Notes: generated by a model not told the origin, from the sequence alone. Positions 22,446 to 35,309 are shown, numbered from the stretch's first letter. The stretch: DNA of 64,000 nucleotides from Branchiostoma floridae (GCF_000003815.2 NC_049979.1:479837-543836); one strand, 5' to 3'. Numbers and translations: made by a program.

Positions 22446-24059
22446 CTAATATCAAACAATTGTGAAGAACTTATCTGATTTGGAAATAACATAATAGACA
22501 ATCTAGCTAATGCTGTGCATGATAATACTTTAAGACTATACAAGATACCAAAACCTCTGATTTTGACTGAACCTGGAATTTATAGGCCACAAACTTAAAT
22601 GAATTAACAATACCCTTTTCCCTTCTTCTTGCCCACAAACAACATCTTAACACTAAGTACGTACCGGTAAGCACCTTGTCTGTATCTTCCCCACGGCCAG
22701 GAAGTAATGACAGGTAAGTCGGCTGAAAACCTGTGATGGATGCCCGACATGTCTTGTGCCCATCTTGCATGCTTCTTGGAGAGAATAAGACGGCTTTCGC
22801 GATAAGCCAAGGATTTTCTTAAATGCTGTGATTGACAATTTATCACAGTGAAACAAGAAGTGCAGTACTTTGTGCGACGGGATCGTACATCATCATGTGT
22901 TGAGCATGTTTGGTTTGATGCTACCACAGGATGATCTGAAGCCTGGACTAGTTGTTCCTGTAGTTTATCTTCGTTATTTTTAGAGTTATCTTGATTACTG
23001 ATCAGCCCCTAAAGGTGGTTACCCGAACTTGCTGTTACAGACATTCATGGTACAATCTACTCTGTGGTTAGGTCTTACATTCAAACAAACAAACAAATAA
23101 AGAAACAAACAAACAAATAAACAATAGATAGAATCCTGACAGACACATGTGACTAACACTGTCCTCTCAGAACACTTGTTCAATCAAACGCACAGAAGAA
23201 GCCACTTGTCTACAAAATGTTTACCGTGTCAGGTTTATAATATCTTAAGGTTGACATATAATGATATGTTGTGATATGAAACCATATTGCGCGTTCAGGT
23301 CCCAATGGGCTATAAGCACAAACCAGGCAGTGCACGGCAGGTACCGAATGCAAGGGAAGCCGTCTCACTCCGTCTTGATCTCCCTCCCGTGTAACAACCA
23401 TCCACACTTAATTGAATCCCTCGCTACAGGCTAACTCCTCCAAATCAATTGCAGGTATTACCGCTGCAATCTCAGCCGCCAGTCTCGCGGTAAGTGCAGC
23501 GCGATAATCGAGACCAAAACCGTGCCGGCGCTAACGTCGCTTTTCATTGGCTATCGGGCGTCGGTGTCATCTCGCTGATTTCTCGCCGCGCTGCCGATAC
23601 CACGCTCCCAAGTTTGATCGAGGCCTACTAGCTATCAGTCTTAATTCATATCCCCCTCCCACCCACAACAGACAGTCGCCGGCCGGCTTACTTACATCGC
23701 ACATTCCCATCCCAGGAAAATAATCCGCCCAACATGCTATTAACTCTTCTCCTGCCCGCCGGGGCGGGTGCCAAATCCACCCAGTTGTCAGGATATTTCT
23801 CATTCAATAGATCAATTCTGGGTGGTGAAAAGCATAACTGGTGGTGTTAGAGACGCCGCAGCAATCCTGTCCCGGAGTGGGTGATTGTCATCGTGACGAA
23901 CAGGAGTACAATGTACATTCATCTCACAAATTGGACATGTGCAGGTATTTCTGGTATCTATTGGTACCTGTACCTAAAAAACCTGCACCTGTCCATGTAC
24001 TAGGTTTATACAATGTAGGTGTATGTGTTTTTTTGTTTGCTGTTTCAACTGATACCTGT
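22446..24059. other. Intergenic DNA with a candidate regulatory block
   Basis: The left part is ordinary AT-rich sequence with an AAAC-rich run at 23085-23120. The block at about 23400-23830 is GC-richer, lacks repeats and contains homeodomain-type cores (cttaattga, caatcaat-like words), so it is a candidate conserved non-coding element. Confidence 0.35.
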
Positions 24060-25370
24060 GAAATGCATTCAGCAGCGTGCACTCTTTGGTGCTCGAAGAA
24101 CTGATCTTTGCAGCATTATCAATCACAGTGGGGTCGGCTGCCAGACACACATTATGACAAAGAAACATACATGTACAGACCGAAAACAATATGTCTTATA
24201 TTTGGAGGCTTTCAATTTTGACAACACTTTCTCTTCTCTTTCTCACACCTTGGTGCTCTAGGAACATATCCATCGAGCCTTATTTGATGACCGTGTGTTC
24301 GACTGTCAGACACACATCACTACAAACAAACATACAAGCCCAAAACAACATGTCTCACATTGGGAGGCTCTTAGTTACGGGCAGCCAGCACGGCCATTAG
24401 GGATTCAGTACCGCACACTCCCAGGTGCTCGAAGAACTGATCCTTGTAGCGTTATTGATGACGGTGTGGTGTGCTACCAGACACACACCATGACAAACAA
24501 ACATACAGACAGAAATCAATACAGGCTTTCAGTTTTGGCAAGGAGGTTTGATAAAACCTCCTTAGTTATGGGCTGCCAGCCTGGCCATTAGGGATTCAGC
24601 ACCGTACACTCCCTGTGCAGTCGCAAGAACTGATCCTTGGCGTGTTAATGATGATGGTGTGGTCGAAATGCCAGACACACACCAAAACAAACAAACAAAC
24701 AAATGCAGACATGAGACATTAAGGATTCAGCACTGCACACTCCCCGGTGCTGGGAGAACTGATCCTTGTAGCGTTATTGATGACAGTGTGGTGTTATACC
24801 AGACAAACATCACTACAAACAAACATACAGACATGAGACAATACGTCTTATGGTTTGAGACGGCCAGCCTGGTCATTAGGGATTCAGTACCGCACACTCC
24901 CAGGTGCTGGAAGAACTGATCCTTGGTGCATGATGGTGTGGTCGGCTGCCAGACACACACCATGACAAACAAACAAACACACAGACATGAGACAACACGT
25001 CTTATACTTGGAGGCTTTTGGTTTGAGGCCATTAGGGATTCAGTACCGCCCACTCCCCGGTGCTGGAAGAACTGATCCCAATTGTAGCGTTATTGATGAC
25101 GGTGCGGTCGGCAGGCACACACCATGACAAACAAACATACAGACATGAGACATTAAGGATTCAGTGTACACTCCCCCGGTGCTGGAAGAACTGATCCTTG
25201 CAGCGTTATTGATGACGGTTCGGTCGGCAGGCACACACCATGACAAACAAACATACAGACATGAGACATTAAGGATTCAGTGTACACTCCCCCGGTGCTG
25301 GAAGAACTGATCCTTGTAGCGTTATTGATGACGGTTCGGTCGGCAGGCACAGCTCTCGCCCCCTTCTGAA
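24060..25370. repeat. Tandem array with shrinking units
   Basis: The landmark 'gaactgatcc' occurs at 24434, 24627, 24756, 24913, 25069, 25188 and 25304, with an earlier variant at 24098. Spacings are 193, 129, 157, 156, 119 and 116 bp. Other shared words are 'gattcagtaccgcacactcc', 'cagacacacaccatgacaaa' and 'attgatgacggt'. The rightmost units are shortest and most alike. Confidence 0.85.
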
Positions 25371-26839
25371 GCCTGCGCGCTCCATCCCTCACCCTGAGAG
25401 TTCAGGCCACAGTAATTTATATGTCCCGCGGAGGAAATGAGCTCTGCGCTGATTAATGGGGAGCAGACAACCAAGGAAAGTGGCGGGGAAACTTTACTGA
25501 AGTATCGAACGCTCATGAATAGTTTCATCAGGTTGGTCAGTCACTAGGTTACAAAGTTCTTTTCCTTCCATCTAAAGAGATATAATCTATGTAACACCTA
25601 GCGAATGTTTTGACGACTGTCTACCTGTCTACCACCTTCCTCAGGGTAAAACTGACTGCCTAGGTATTAACCCTTTGAACTGTGACATACCAGCCTCGCA
25701 GCCTAGTGCCCACAGTGTATTGTTTTGTTACAACTTGAATACTGTGACATCAGCAATTAGAAAGACCGGGACGGGGGGCGTTACAAACTTCCTGGCACGT
25801 TTGACCAATTGCTGACGTCAAGTATTCACGTGTCAGTAAGATCACTTGTCTGTAAATCTTGTGATATTACGTTCTGCATGAAGTGATTGGTTATTACTGA
25901 TCGTGAAGAAGGCAACAGTAGTCATTGAAAATTTGATTCCTTTACATTCTAAGTGTTGGAAGAAAGGTACATGTATATATCTAGCCGACGTTTTGATGGC
26001 TGCCTGTCACCTTCCATGGGAAACGCTGACTGGCTAGGTACTAACCCTTTGGTATTGTACTAAGAACTTTCTTATCCATTATTGAACACTGTTTGAGCTG
26101 CAAAGACTTTCCCTATGGTGCATTTCATTTCTGATACAGAGGATTTTTGTCCAACCTCTGCAAGACAGGGAAGAACGGACGCTAAATCGGATAGTGAGTG
26201 AGTGAGTGAGGATTGATGATTTTGCAATTTCAGGAGAATAAAACGAAAGTACTGAGCATAAAGCGAAGAGGGAACAATGGAAAACCTTGAATTGACAGTC
26301 ACAGTATAATATATCAGGTACAATGGCCATCAGAGACTTAATATGCAATGAACTATTGTTCTTGAAATTTCTATTCAAAATACCACTTAGACTTGTTGAG
26401 TCTGATTTAAGTTGGTACTTACACACATTCTGGAAGAGGTGTGCCAAAATTCTTCAGCATTTACAAACATTTCGGAAGAGAATTCATCATATTCACCACT
26501 ATCCTGATGATAGTTTCTTTGAGTGTACAACTTTAGTCGACAATTATTCCTACATCATTTGATGAATTGAGCAGTTGATCTCAAGATAACTTTCTAAAAC
26601 GAAGGGAACACCAAAATGTTCTGACAGAGAGAGGACAGTTTGAACGAAAATTCAGAAGTACCGACGTTACCGATGACACATTCAATTGGAGGTCAGCCTA
26701 AGACTGGGAGCCAAATCAAAGACGCGATCACCGCCTCCGCCGATTTGTCCACTGCATGATTGATAACGTCCACAGATACCCCGCTTTGAACAGACCAAGA
26801 AAGATTGCTCCCACCGTTCAAAGGGGACACTGCTGAGCA
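25371..26839. other. Intergenic DNA, no gene recognised
   Basis: Contains two diverged copies of a short segment ('tagcgaatgttttgacgact' near 25599; 'tagccgacgttttgatggct' near 25982) about 380 bp apart, and a GTGA/GAGT run near 26194-26210. No coding signal. Confidence 0.45.
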
Positions 26840-27125
26840 TGACTCGGGATGAAGAGGGATTCGATCCTCCCGATCTGGAGCAGAGGGTGACGCCGAGGGT
26901 CAGCAAGTGTCAAGTGGTGCTGGGCATAGAGCAGGGTTTCTGTTAGACGGGCAATTTGGTGTCTTGAGCATCTTTTTTTATTGAGTGATGCTTTTTTATG
27001 GGCCCCAAAGTTCATGTTTGATGAGAGTCACACCTTGAGTATGTTAAAGAACCCACCGCACTTATTGAAAAAACATGGGGTCCTTCCTAGAATGAGTGCA
27101 TCAAACCTCACAGTCAGGTCTCATG
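26840..27125 (+). repeat. Diverged tRNA-derived SINE
   Basis: A B-box-like 'ggattcgatcctcc' near 26858 is followed by 'atgttaaagaacccaccgca' near 27040 and 'catggggtccttcc'. The same body words appear in the SINE at 21715-22190. Confidence 0.55.
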
Positions 27126-28044
27126 CAGCTCAAAAAAACAAAAAAGCAATTATCTGACCTCCGCAGTGTGACGTGAAGTGGGCATGAGACGGCGTTACGC
27201 AGACAGGATCTTTTTTGCTTCTTGATATTTCGTTGCTTGTGCCCTTAACTCAAACATATTCGTTTTCGGTATTCCTAAAGTGCATTCTACTATAATAATT
27301 TTTTTCCTGTGTCAAAGCCAGTTCATCTGTCGCCCTTCACTAAAGAAATCCCTATCCCAGGCTGAAAACTGTGTTCTGCTACCATGAAACGCAAGGGACG
27401 ACCAGAATTGATCACTGAAGTATGATCACCCGCCGGACAGTGATGGATAGCCGCCCACACCGTCTCCAATTATGGACAACACGCCTCGGCTTCGGGAAGG
27501 TCCTTGTACGGGAGACGCACCCATCCGTTCTTCTCAAGTTCTCAGCAAAGAAAACACCTAAGATACGTCCCCGCGGGAGAAAACTTGAGCTGACAAGATA
27601 GACTGGATTTCCAGCGCGGGCTTTTATTGTGTCTGCTGGTGCTGAGATAAGGTGTGTAAAAGGCGTCCTGCTGTAACTCAAGTCTCCTGGATGTTTCCAG
27701 CCAAGGCTGAGATCATCACAACATGTCGGCTTCACAGCAGCGGCCCAGGGACGAGCACTACATCACGCGGCACAAATCTGACGCCAGGGAGCATCTCAGG
27801 ACCATTCTCACCTTGGAGCCCACTTGATGTAAGATAGCGACTTGTAATGGTGCAAGTTTTATCTGTTCGTGGGAAGCCCTCCTTGCACGGTGTTGTGGCA
27901 TCATCTATCTGTCTGAGATTTGACAGTAGCCTGGTATACACTACACTAGTAGTCACACAGATTAGATGCAGGTCATCCAAATTCAGAAATAGCACACTTC
28001 CTTTCATCATGTCATTGCTAAACGAGTCTTAATGAAGTTTTTAT
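27126..28044. other. Intergenic DNA, no gene recognised
   Basis: GC-richer and repeat-poor at 27410-27840, which may be regulatory. Open frames of about 100 codons carry no domain. Confidence 0.4.
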
Positions 28045-28150
28045 CAAACGTATTGTGTATCAATACACCAATTCAGCCTTGTATGGCTACAATGATATGT
28101 ACATGTATATGCGCACTTGCTTTTGGTGCTAATAAACCATTCAATTTCAT
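28045..28150 (+). repeat. Possible LINE 3' tail
   Basis: 'ccttgtatggctacaatgat' ... 'gctaataaaccattcaattt': an AATAAA signal followed by a short ATTCAATT tail, the pattern seen at other tails in this window. Confidence 0.4.
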
Positions 28151-28689
28151 TTGTATATCATACAGACTTGTATTCCCACCTTTGATTGCTTCCCTTGCCA
28201 TATAATCTGGCACCTGTTGACTAGCTACTAGCTGAACAACTTGAATATTCACCTAAAATATAGGTGATATTTCTGATTGGCTGCAGTCCTAATAACAGCA
28301 TGGCAACGAGGCTCAAACAGGCAAAGTTCCAATCTTCATCACCTCCAACGATCATCATCTACATTGATGCTATACATGATTGTAGTGTATTTTTACTTTC
28401 CCAAAGCACCTTATCTAATATACATCTCCAGGACTGCACTGTTAAGCGAGTCACGTGATTTTCAACGCCAGAAGTTTCAAGCTGTTATGATTTCCAGAAG
28501 GAGTCACTATCTGCTGCATACCCGGAGGAATGTGACAGTCTTCCCTTCTCAATGACAATCCCCCGGCAGCTATCAGGGACACATCCTTGTGCGATTGACA
28601 ACCGACTCTACAACAAAAGTCATATAAGGACACCTGCCTTAGGCAGCGTAAAAATAACAAAATTACAAGGTTTCAGTTAGACGTTCTCC
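28151..28689. other. Intergenic DNA, no gene recognised
   Basis: No repeat and no domain-bearing open frame found. Confidence 0.4.
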
Positions 28690-29045
28690 CAGGGTTGTAG
28701 CCAGCCTGAAATCATTTTCTGTCCCCTTGATTTTGAATTCTATCGAGCGACGTAAGTGCAAGATGTCGAGCCGAAGGCACAACGTTCCTAAGAGGGTCCA
28801 GGGGCATGCTCCCTGGGAAAATTTTGAAATCTAGACCCCCTGAAATGCTATTTCCTGCCTTTTTAGGTGTAGATTTTCTGGTAGACTAAGCTGTTCATCT
28901 ATTATGCTGAAAAATTACACAAGGGAGACAGTTTTTTTTATATCTTTACTAACTTAACATATAGATTTTTGTCCACCACAGACGGAATGGGGACAAATTT
29001 TTTTTCCGTCCCCAGCTGCAGAATTCCGTCAAAGCTACAGCCCTG
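28690..29045. mobile_element. Non-autonomous hAT element, exact 8-bp target duplication
   Basis: Starts CAGGGTTGTAGCC and ends GCTACAGCCCTG. The target duplication cgttctcc is exact: 28682-28689 and 29046-29053. The 8-bp duplication and the CAGGG terminus are the hAT hallmarks. Length 356 bp, no transposase. The interior has the 'gggtccaggggcatgctccc' and 'tagaccccctgaaat' words common in such elements. Confidence 0.9.
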
Positions 29046-29765
29046 CGTTCTCCACTTAGGCATAATCTGTCCCCGCTGGCCGTCATGTTGAGATACTTTT
29101 CAGGAATGAGAAATGCCTGGGGGGATGACAATCTCAAGGCAGTGTTGCTGAGAACAGGAAGTGTTGTCAAACATGTCCGCAGTTGTTGTGGTTTTGCGGA
29201 ATCCCCCGGAACTGACAAGGCGGGTATGCAACCTTGCATTCCGGCGGGACCAAAACGGAAACACAAGTTTGTTTATAAAAGCACCTGTTGAAATATGTGT
29301 CTTCACAAAGGGATACAGGAAAACTTGACCTGCAGTCAATATGCAGCTTCCATGCAGTGCTAGGTAGTACATACATTGTATATATACAATGTAGTACAAA
29401 TATGTATGGTGGGCTTTACTAGAAAGAAAACACACAAAAGAGATACAAAGTTATGCCGCAGTAACTTAGAAAGCCACTAGGAGGCCCATTTTCATTTTTA
29501 ACTTGTGCTTTGTTTTGCCAACACCAACCCACACATGAAATATCTATGAACAACTTTTTTGTGTTATACTGCCTGCAAACACACAAAACAAAGAACACAG
29601 ACATGAATACACAGTCACATATCCACAAATGACACTCAGTGATAACATAATCCTTGTGGCAAAGGTAATTACAATGGAAGAAGCATCTCAGTACCATGTA
29701 CTCACATGTGCTTAAGTCGTTGCACATGATGCATGAGTTCAGATGATGCTCAGATGATCATTAAG
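29046..29765. other. Intergenic DNA, no gene recognised
   Basis: Short open frames only, no domains, no clear repeats apart from a small palindrome 'acattgtatatatacaatgt' near 29372. Confidence 0.4.
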
Positions 29766-30089
29766 CAGGGTTTGAAACACTTCTTTAGGGCATACCTGCA
29801 CTAGTGCAGGTAACATTGGGAACTACCTGCACCAGACAAATTTTACCTGCACCACTCAGAATTTAGGAAGTATGGATTATACTAAAATTGTTCAGAAACC
29901 ATTGCTATTATTCTTTTTACAATTCAAAGGTGGCACTAGTCAATGACACTAGTAAAAATCCACATACCCCTGCATAATAGTCCTTTTTTTAAATAAAAAC
30001 CCAGTGCATGGACCAGTACAGGTAGATACCTGCACCGCTCCAATTTTACCTGCAGAAACCTGCATATGCAGGTGGTATTTTGAGCCCTG
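29766..30089 (+). mobile_element. hAT-like element family A, copy 2, exact 5-bp target duplication
   Basis: Starts CAGGGTTTGAAACAC and ends GGTATTTTGAGCCCTG. The flank ttaag is exact on both sides (29761-29765 and 30090-30094). The body matches 2390-2729: 'acctgcactagtgcaggtaa', 'acctgcaccactcagaattt', 'cctgcatatgcaggtgg'. Confidence 0.85.
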
Positions 30090-30649
30090 TTAAGGTTATA
30101 TGAGGTCAGCAGTGATGACAAATCGCACCAGTTACTAACTCATCGAAAAGCCCCCCTCTGCGTTGAAATCTGATATATACAATAACCACGATTGTAGATA
30201 TTAGATCCTTTCCCCGCTGATCATGTGAGATCTGATATTCTGATAACTTGTGCAAAGTTGTCACAAGTTTATGAAACAAATTTCTAACCGCAAGTTGAAA
30301 CATTTAAAAGCTAAAGCTGGGTGGGTCCAAATTTTTGTGTTCGAAGTTTAAGTTTAGAATCACTGTCACAAGAAATTACTACTTGCAGAGATGAAAGAAA
30401 CTTGTCAGCATTAATACCATGCAGGATACTTCATAGTACATGTAGTATATGTCATGTAATAGTATCCAGCATTTGATTATACTGCTGCTGGGTTCCCTGA
30501 CACAGGTAGGCAGCAGTTGGCTAGTCTTCACACCGCGCTTCCATATGTATACGGCTCTGTCATCACCCTAGTTGGACCTGACACATCTTTTTATGTCTCT
30601 CCTAACACATTTCATCCAGGCTTTCCTTGGACTTGGAAAAAACAACTTC
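30090..30649. other. Intergenic DNA, no gene recognised
   Basis: AT-rich, no repeat or domain seen. Confidence 0.4.
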
Positions 30650-30775
30650 AATGCAGTGTATTTTGGTAGAGTGGTGGGTTCAGAACCAAGAGGTTCAAGG
30701 TTTGATAGTTGCCTGCCGTGCCCCCGAGAAATTAGGGCACTTAACATGACGCTTCCCTGACGGTGAAGGACGCCC
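30650..30775 (+). repeat. tRNA-derived SINE fragment
   Basis: An A-box-like 'tggtagagtggtgg' (about 30664) and a B-box-like 'aggttcaaggtttgat' (about 30691) are followed by 'gccgtgcccccgagaaatta', as in the SINE at 21715-22190. It is 5'-like only and lacks the rest of the body. Confidence 0.6.
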
Positions 30776-31330
30776 ACCAAGCCTGACGAAAGTGTGCCAA
30801 AAACACAGTGCAACAGTAGGATATGGTAGATGCAAACATTTGCCATCAAGATTCACACATATTTTACAAATAACAAAGATTTTTGCAGTATTTGCAGTTT
30901 AAACAATTCTACAGTACAGTCTGTGGTAATACATGGAAAATGCATAATCCATATGGTGAATTTGCAGTGATATCACTGTAAAAGTAAAACTAACATGATT
31001 ATTGTTTCATGATTTATAGTGTATTTAGTATTAGATGCCAGTCAATTGCACAACGGATTAACGCACACTTCTGTTAACTGTACAGAATCCCAAAATCCCA
31101 AACTGGTGCGGTCCAGCTAGATATTTTGCATTATTGCACCAGTCGGATAATTGCATGAAATTCACTGGCATTATATAATAGGCCGTGCAATTAAGCAGCT
31201 TCTACTGTTACAGTAGTAGTAATACATGAATTTGTACATCATCATCATTAATGTGTACATCAGTGATGCCATTTAAGCAGCCAGCAGGGGACACATAAAC
31301 ATTAACTCTTAAGTGACGTGGTAATCCCTG

Positions 31331-31692
31331 CACTGTGAATATATGACAGTACATTGACAGAGAGGGTCGCTAGACATTCGCAATTCTACTGAAGACAGGG
31401 ATTATAATAGCTTCCTATATACAGTATGTTTTGTGTACATGCATGTAGTCTTTAAATGTAAATTGTAGGGTAGATTAGTTTCCTAGAACTGAAGTTTGAG
31501 TTGCCATACAGTGTAATATATAACAGTACATTGACAGAGAGGGTCGCTAGACATTAGCAATTCTACTGAAGACAATGATCATTATAATATCTTCCTATAT
31601 CACTACTACATGTACATACGTGTTGTCTTTAAATGGAAATTGTAGGGTAGATTAGTTTCTTAGAACTGTAGTATGAGTTGCCATACAGTGTG
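31331..31692. repeat. Tandem duplication, 177-bp period
   Basis: 'acagtacattgacagagagg' occurs at 31346 and 31523. The copies also share 'gtcgctagacatt', 'attctactgaagaca', 'ttgtagggtagattagtttc' and 'gagttgccatacagtgt'. The copies remain highly similar, so the duplication is recent relative to most arrays here. Confidence 0.85.
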
Positions 31693-31894
31693 TTGCTGTT
31701 TTATGATGTAATGATGTATGTGTTATCCTAATTGTGTTACATGTTATATATGTTAGATGCTGAATTGTTTGTATTTTCAAAGTTGCATTCATTGCATGAC
31801 GTGCCAAGATGAGAGCTAGTAACGGGACATTTAAGCACCAATTGCCTTATACTTAACTGCTTAGTAATACTTTTACGGCAATGTTGTTATTGAA

Positions 31895-31975
31895 ATATGC
31901 CTTTATTGCAGGTCTAGTCAGACCTGAGTTGTACGTTGACCTGGTAAAATAAAGGTAAATTAAGTAAAAGCCTAA
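31895..31975 (+). repeat. Possible LINE 3' tail
   Basis: 'cctttattgcaggtctagtc' ... 'gacctggtaaaataaaggta' ends in a short AAGT-rich tail. Confidence 0.35.
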
Positions 31976-32164
31976 TGGTGTGAAACACCTGTTTTCTTCC
32001 CATCCACCTGCATTTCAATAAACAAATAATTGATAAAAACAAATACGTTGTACCATAATATACAATTGCTGAGCAATAAAGTGATAAACATCTAATGAGA
32101 CTTGTCCTGGGTCGTTGTTTCTGCTTCTAAAACTCAACTTCTGCAACAGTACTGTTAAAAAGCT

Positions 32165-32400
32165 AATCTAGCCTGCAATCCTCTGCAGATCAATTAAGGG
32201 ATGGAAGCACCACAAAGATAAGGAAAAGCTTGGTACAGCAGCGTTTCATCACGCGCCCTCCCCACTGAGAAGTTTATTACCTCCCTCGTGTAACCAAGGC
32301 GATGAGCAATGGGGCAGATTTACAGGACAATTAGCGGCGATAAAAACTCACTAATCCTCCGTGTGTTCTCTTATTGATAGATTTGATCATCAAACTTCCC
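32165..32400. other. Candidate conserved non-coding element
   Basis: Repeat-free block with several homeodomain-type cores (gatcaattaagg, acaattagcgg, attgatagatttgatc) and a more balanced composition than its AT-rich surroundings. Conservation is untested. Confidence 0.3.
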
Positions 32401-32927
32401 GCGATGTGTACTTACTTGTACTTGATGGACAGCTCTGTGTAGTTGAAAAAGAACAACAGTTAACTACATGCATGCCAACAAAAGTTTACTAAGTCTTTGG
32501 GATTTTTCTCTGTATGTCAGCTGATAGCTACCATATATAGAAAATTACTTTACAGGAAAACTAGAAGTTCACTACCTGTATACAAATGTACGGGTCTTTC
32601 AATCAGAGGAACCGTCTACTAGTCTTAAATTTGGAAGGAATTTTTCTTTGCATTTCAGCTGATAGCTACAATGTATATATTATATGTATTGAGCAAATTA
32701 CATTCCGGTAAAACTAGTTCACTTCCTCTAATAGTCATTCCATCAGAGGAATTCTTCTGTTTAACTCAGCTGGCAGCAAATTGATATCCAGTAAAATGAT
32801 GTCTCGGGCATTTTCACATCGGCACAATGTAATAAAAGAAGTTATTGATCACTACAGGTTTGTATTGATCAGGAGCTACCACAGGGACCAGGATAGTGTC
32901 TGTGGGTGCCCTCGGTGGTTTGGGCGC
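32401..32927. other. Intergenic DNA with a small diverged duplication
   Basis: 'gggatttttctctgtatgtcagctgatagctaccatatata' (about 32500) and 'ggaatttttctttgcatttcagctgatagctacaatgtata' (about 32637) are two diverged copies about 140 bp apart; no gene seen. Confidence 0.45.
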
Positions 32928-33345
32928 ATTTTTCACTTTCACTTTCACTTTTTATCACATTTTTTACTTTCACTTTCACTTTTAATTTTTATCACATTTT
33001 TTACTTTCACTTTTAATTTTTATCACATTTTTCACTTTCACTTTTACTTTTTATCACATTTTTTACTTTCACTTTCACTTTTAATTTTTATCACATCTTT
33101 CACTTTTACTTTTTTTCACATTTTTCACTTTCACTTTTACTTTTTATCACATCTTTCACTTTCACTTTTACTTTTTTCACATTTTTCACTTTCACTTTTA
33201 CTTTTTTCACATTTTTCACTTTCACTTTTACTTTTTATCACATTTTTCACTTTCACTTTCACTTTTACTTTTTATCACATCTTTCACTTTCACTTTTGCG
33301 TTTTTTCACACTTTTCACTTTCACTTTCACTTTTTATCCCTGATG
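32928..33345. repeat. TTTCAC-based minisatellite
   Basis: Hexamers TTTCAC and TTTTAC are punctuated by 'tttttatcacattttt' about every 30-50 bp. The plus-strand translation is a His/Phe-rich low-complexity run inside a 225-codon frame (32781-33458). The strong strand asymmetry (pyrimidine on plus) could allow triplex DNA; no protein is inferred. Confidence 0.9.
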
Positions 33346-34049
33346 CCTTCCCCGCACGTTTTCTCATGCATTCTGCATGCGGAGCGCTGAACTTGACATT
33401 GGAGGCTGGGGAATCGATGATGCACAGACAGTCCATCACCGGAGCACCGGCGCTCTGATCCCGCAGAAATAAGTTACCTTGCCGTGACCTTTGGGTTCGC
33501 ACCGCCCTGGACTTTTGGCTTTAGCTTCATCTCGCAGGGGGTGAGTCAAGCGCAGGAGGGTGACTTATTACAACCCTGCACGGCTGACTGGAGTTGATAG
33601 AAAAAGGCACAGTGTAAAGGAAGTCCAATAGTGTCAGAGCGGCATTGTAAGGCAGAGCCCATCCCTCTTTTTCAACCGCCTTTTACAACTGACGTCAGGT
33701 AACCAGTTTTACACCTGGGTGGAGTGAGGAAAGTCATGTAAAGTACCTTTCCCAAGCGCCCCAAGACGTCTCAATCTCATGTCTGCCTAAGCCAAGACAC
33801 TTTGCCAAGAAGGTTACATTTTTGGGGACTGTGTGCTTGTGCTTGTTTGTGAACATCATAACTAAAACATGAAATAAAATGAATATAGTAGGACATTGAT
33901 CTTTGACTTAGAGAACTATTGCGTAAGTAGGCTAAGGGTTAGAAACAGGCTAAGGGCTAGATTCAGTTAGTGCATACTAGTAGACAGTCAGTCATAAGTC
34001 TTAATTTTGTACAATCCCACCGGAGCATCCCAGATAGTAAATGTATCAG
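33346..34049. other. Intergenic DNA with a SINE remnant
   Basis: GC-richer at 33346-33560; no gene recognised. Confidence 0.4.
33685..33800 (-). repeat. SINE body fragment, minus strand
   Basis: The reverse complement reads 'gcgcttgggaaaggtacttt', 'acatgactttcctcactcca', 'cccaggtgtaaaactggtta', matching the body type of the SINE at 21715-22190. Both ends are worn. Confidence 0.6.
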
Positions 34050-34961
34050 TAACGTGTGTAATTGTGTTGGTGGCCTTAAATGTAGTAATCTGACAAATCC
34101 ATCTATTTTATCCTGCAACAGTAGGTGTATCACGGTAGCACGTCATAATTGGTTTTCAGTCATTGGAAGAACAGGGTGAAACACATCTATTTAAATGTGC
34201 TGTCTACCCAACTAGAACATTGATACTATTACCATTGAATACTATTGTATTGGGTGGCCTTAAATAGGCAAGTGACAGGGCGATATGTCTGAGCCTGATA
34301 TAGCACGTGTATCAGCACTGAATATGTGTATGTCTGATGACACATATATTTGAATGTGCTTAATATCTACCCTACTGGAACATACTCAATACGGTACTAT
34401 TACTAGTAATAGCATTGAGTATCATTGTATCGGGTGGCCTTGAATACATGTGTTTGTTAAGTAAAAAATCTATATGGCTGCTAGATGGCACATGTATTCT
34501 TCTTCTTAGCACTGAATATGTGTCCTGTGCTCAGTCATCTAAAGACAGGCTGACACAACTCTATTTGAATGTGCTGTCTACCCAACTAGAACATTGGTAC
34601 TATTGAATACTACTGTATTGGATCATGGCATGTGACAGGGCGATATGTCTGAGCCTGATATGGCATGTGTATCAGCACGGAATAATGTGTATTGGCGAAC
34701 TGAGTCATCTTAAGTGCAGGATGACAAATCTATTTGACTGTGCTTATCTACATGTACCCCATTGGAACATACTCAATACAGTAACATTAGTAATAGCATT
34801 GACCATAATTGTATTGGGTGGCCTTAAATATGGCGAATGACAGGGCTATATGTCTGAGCCTGATGTGGCATGTGTATCAGCACTGAATATGTGTATTGGC
34901 GAACTGAGTCATCTTAAGTGCAGGATGACAAATCTATTTGACTGTGCTTATCTACATGTAC

Positions 34962-35309
34962 CAGGGTTCTCCCCAGAATTTTTTAGTATAGTGGAGGGGC
35001 TGGCAAAATAACCAATGACAGAGGGTGTCAAATACTACAAGTATAATATACTGTTGTCATTCCTTTGTTGTGAAGTGGTAAAACTACTATTGTTTTGATC
35101 ATTGCTCATTCACAAGTTTTTGCAGACAATGCTGACTGGAAAAGTGATGCCACTTGGTACAAAAATCTGTGAATTGTCATTAATCTTAGCAAAACTAACA
35201 AAGAAAATAAGGGAAGAAACACACTACTAAATTTGAAAAATAGTATAGTGGAGCTGGCTGAGAGTATAGTGGAGGGCCTCCCTTATTCCACTCTCTGGGG
35301 AGAACCCTG
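34962..35309. mobile_element. hAT-like element (CAGGGTTCTCCCCAG ends), exact 5-bp target duplication
   Basis: Starts CAGGGTTCTCCCCAGAAT and ends CTCTGGGGAGAACCCTG. The target duplication tgtac is exact (34957-34961, 35310-35314). The neighbouring repeat unit near 34750 shows the empty site (ctacatgtaccccattgg), which confirms the boundaries and the 5-bp size. Contains 'agtatagtggag' words near both ends. Length 348 bp, no coding capacity. Confidence 0.95.

Noticed and set aside
32781-33458. 225-codon His/Phe-rich open frame
   Set aside because: Product of the TTTCAC minisatellite; no domain and no codon signature of a gene.
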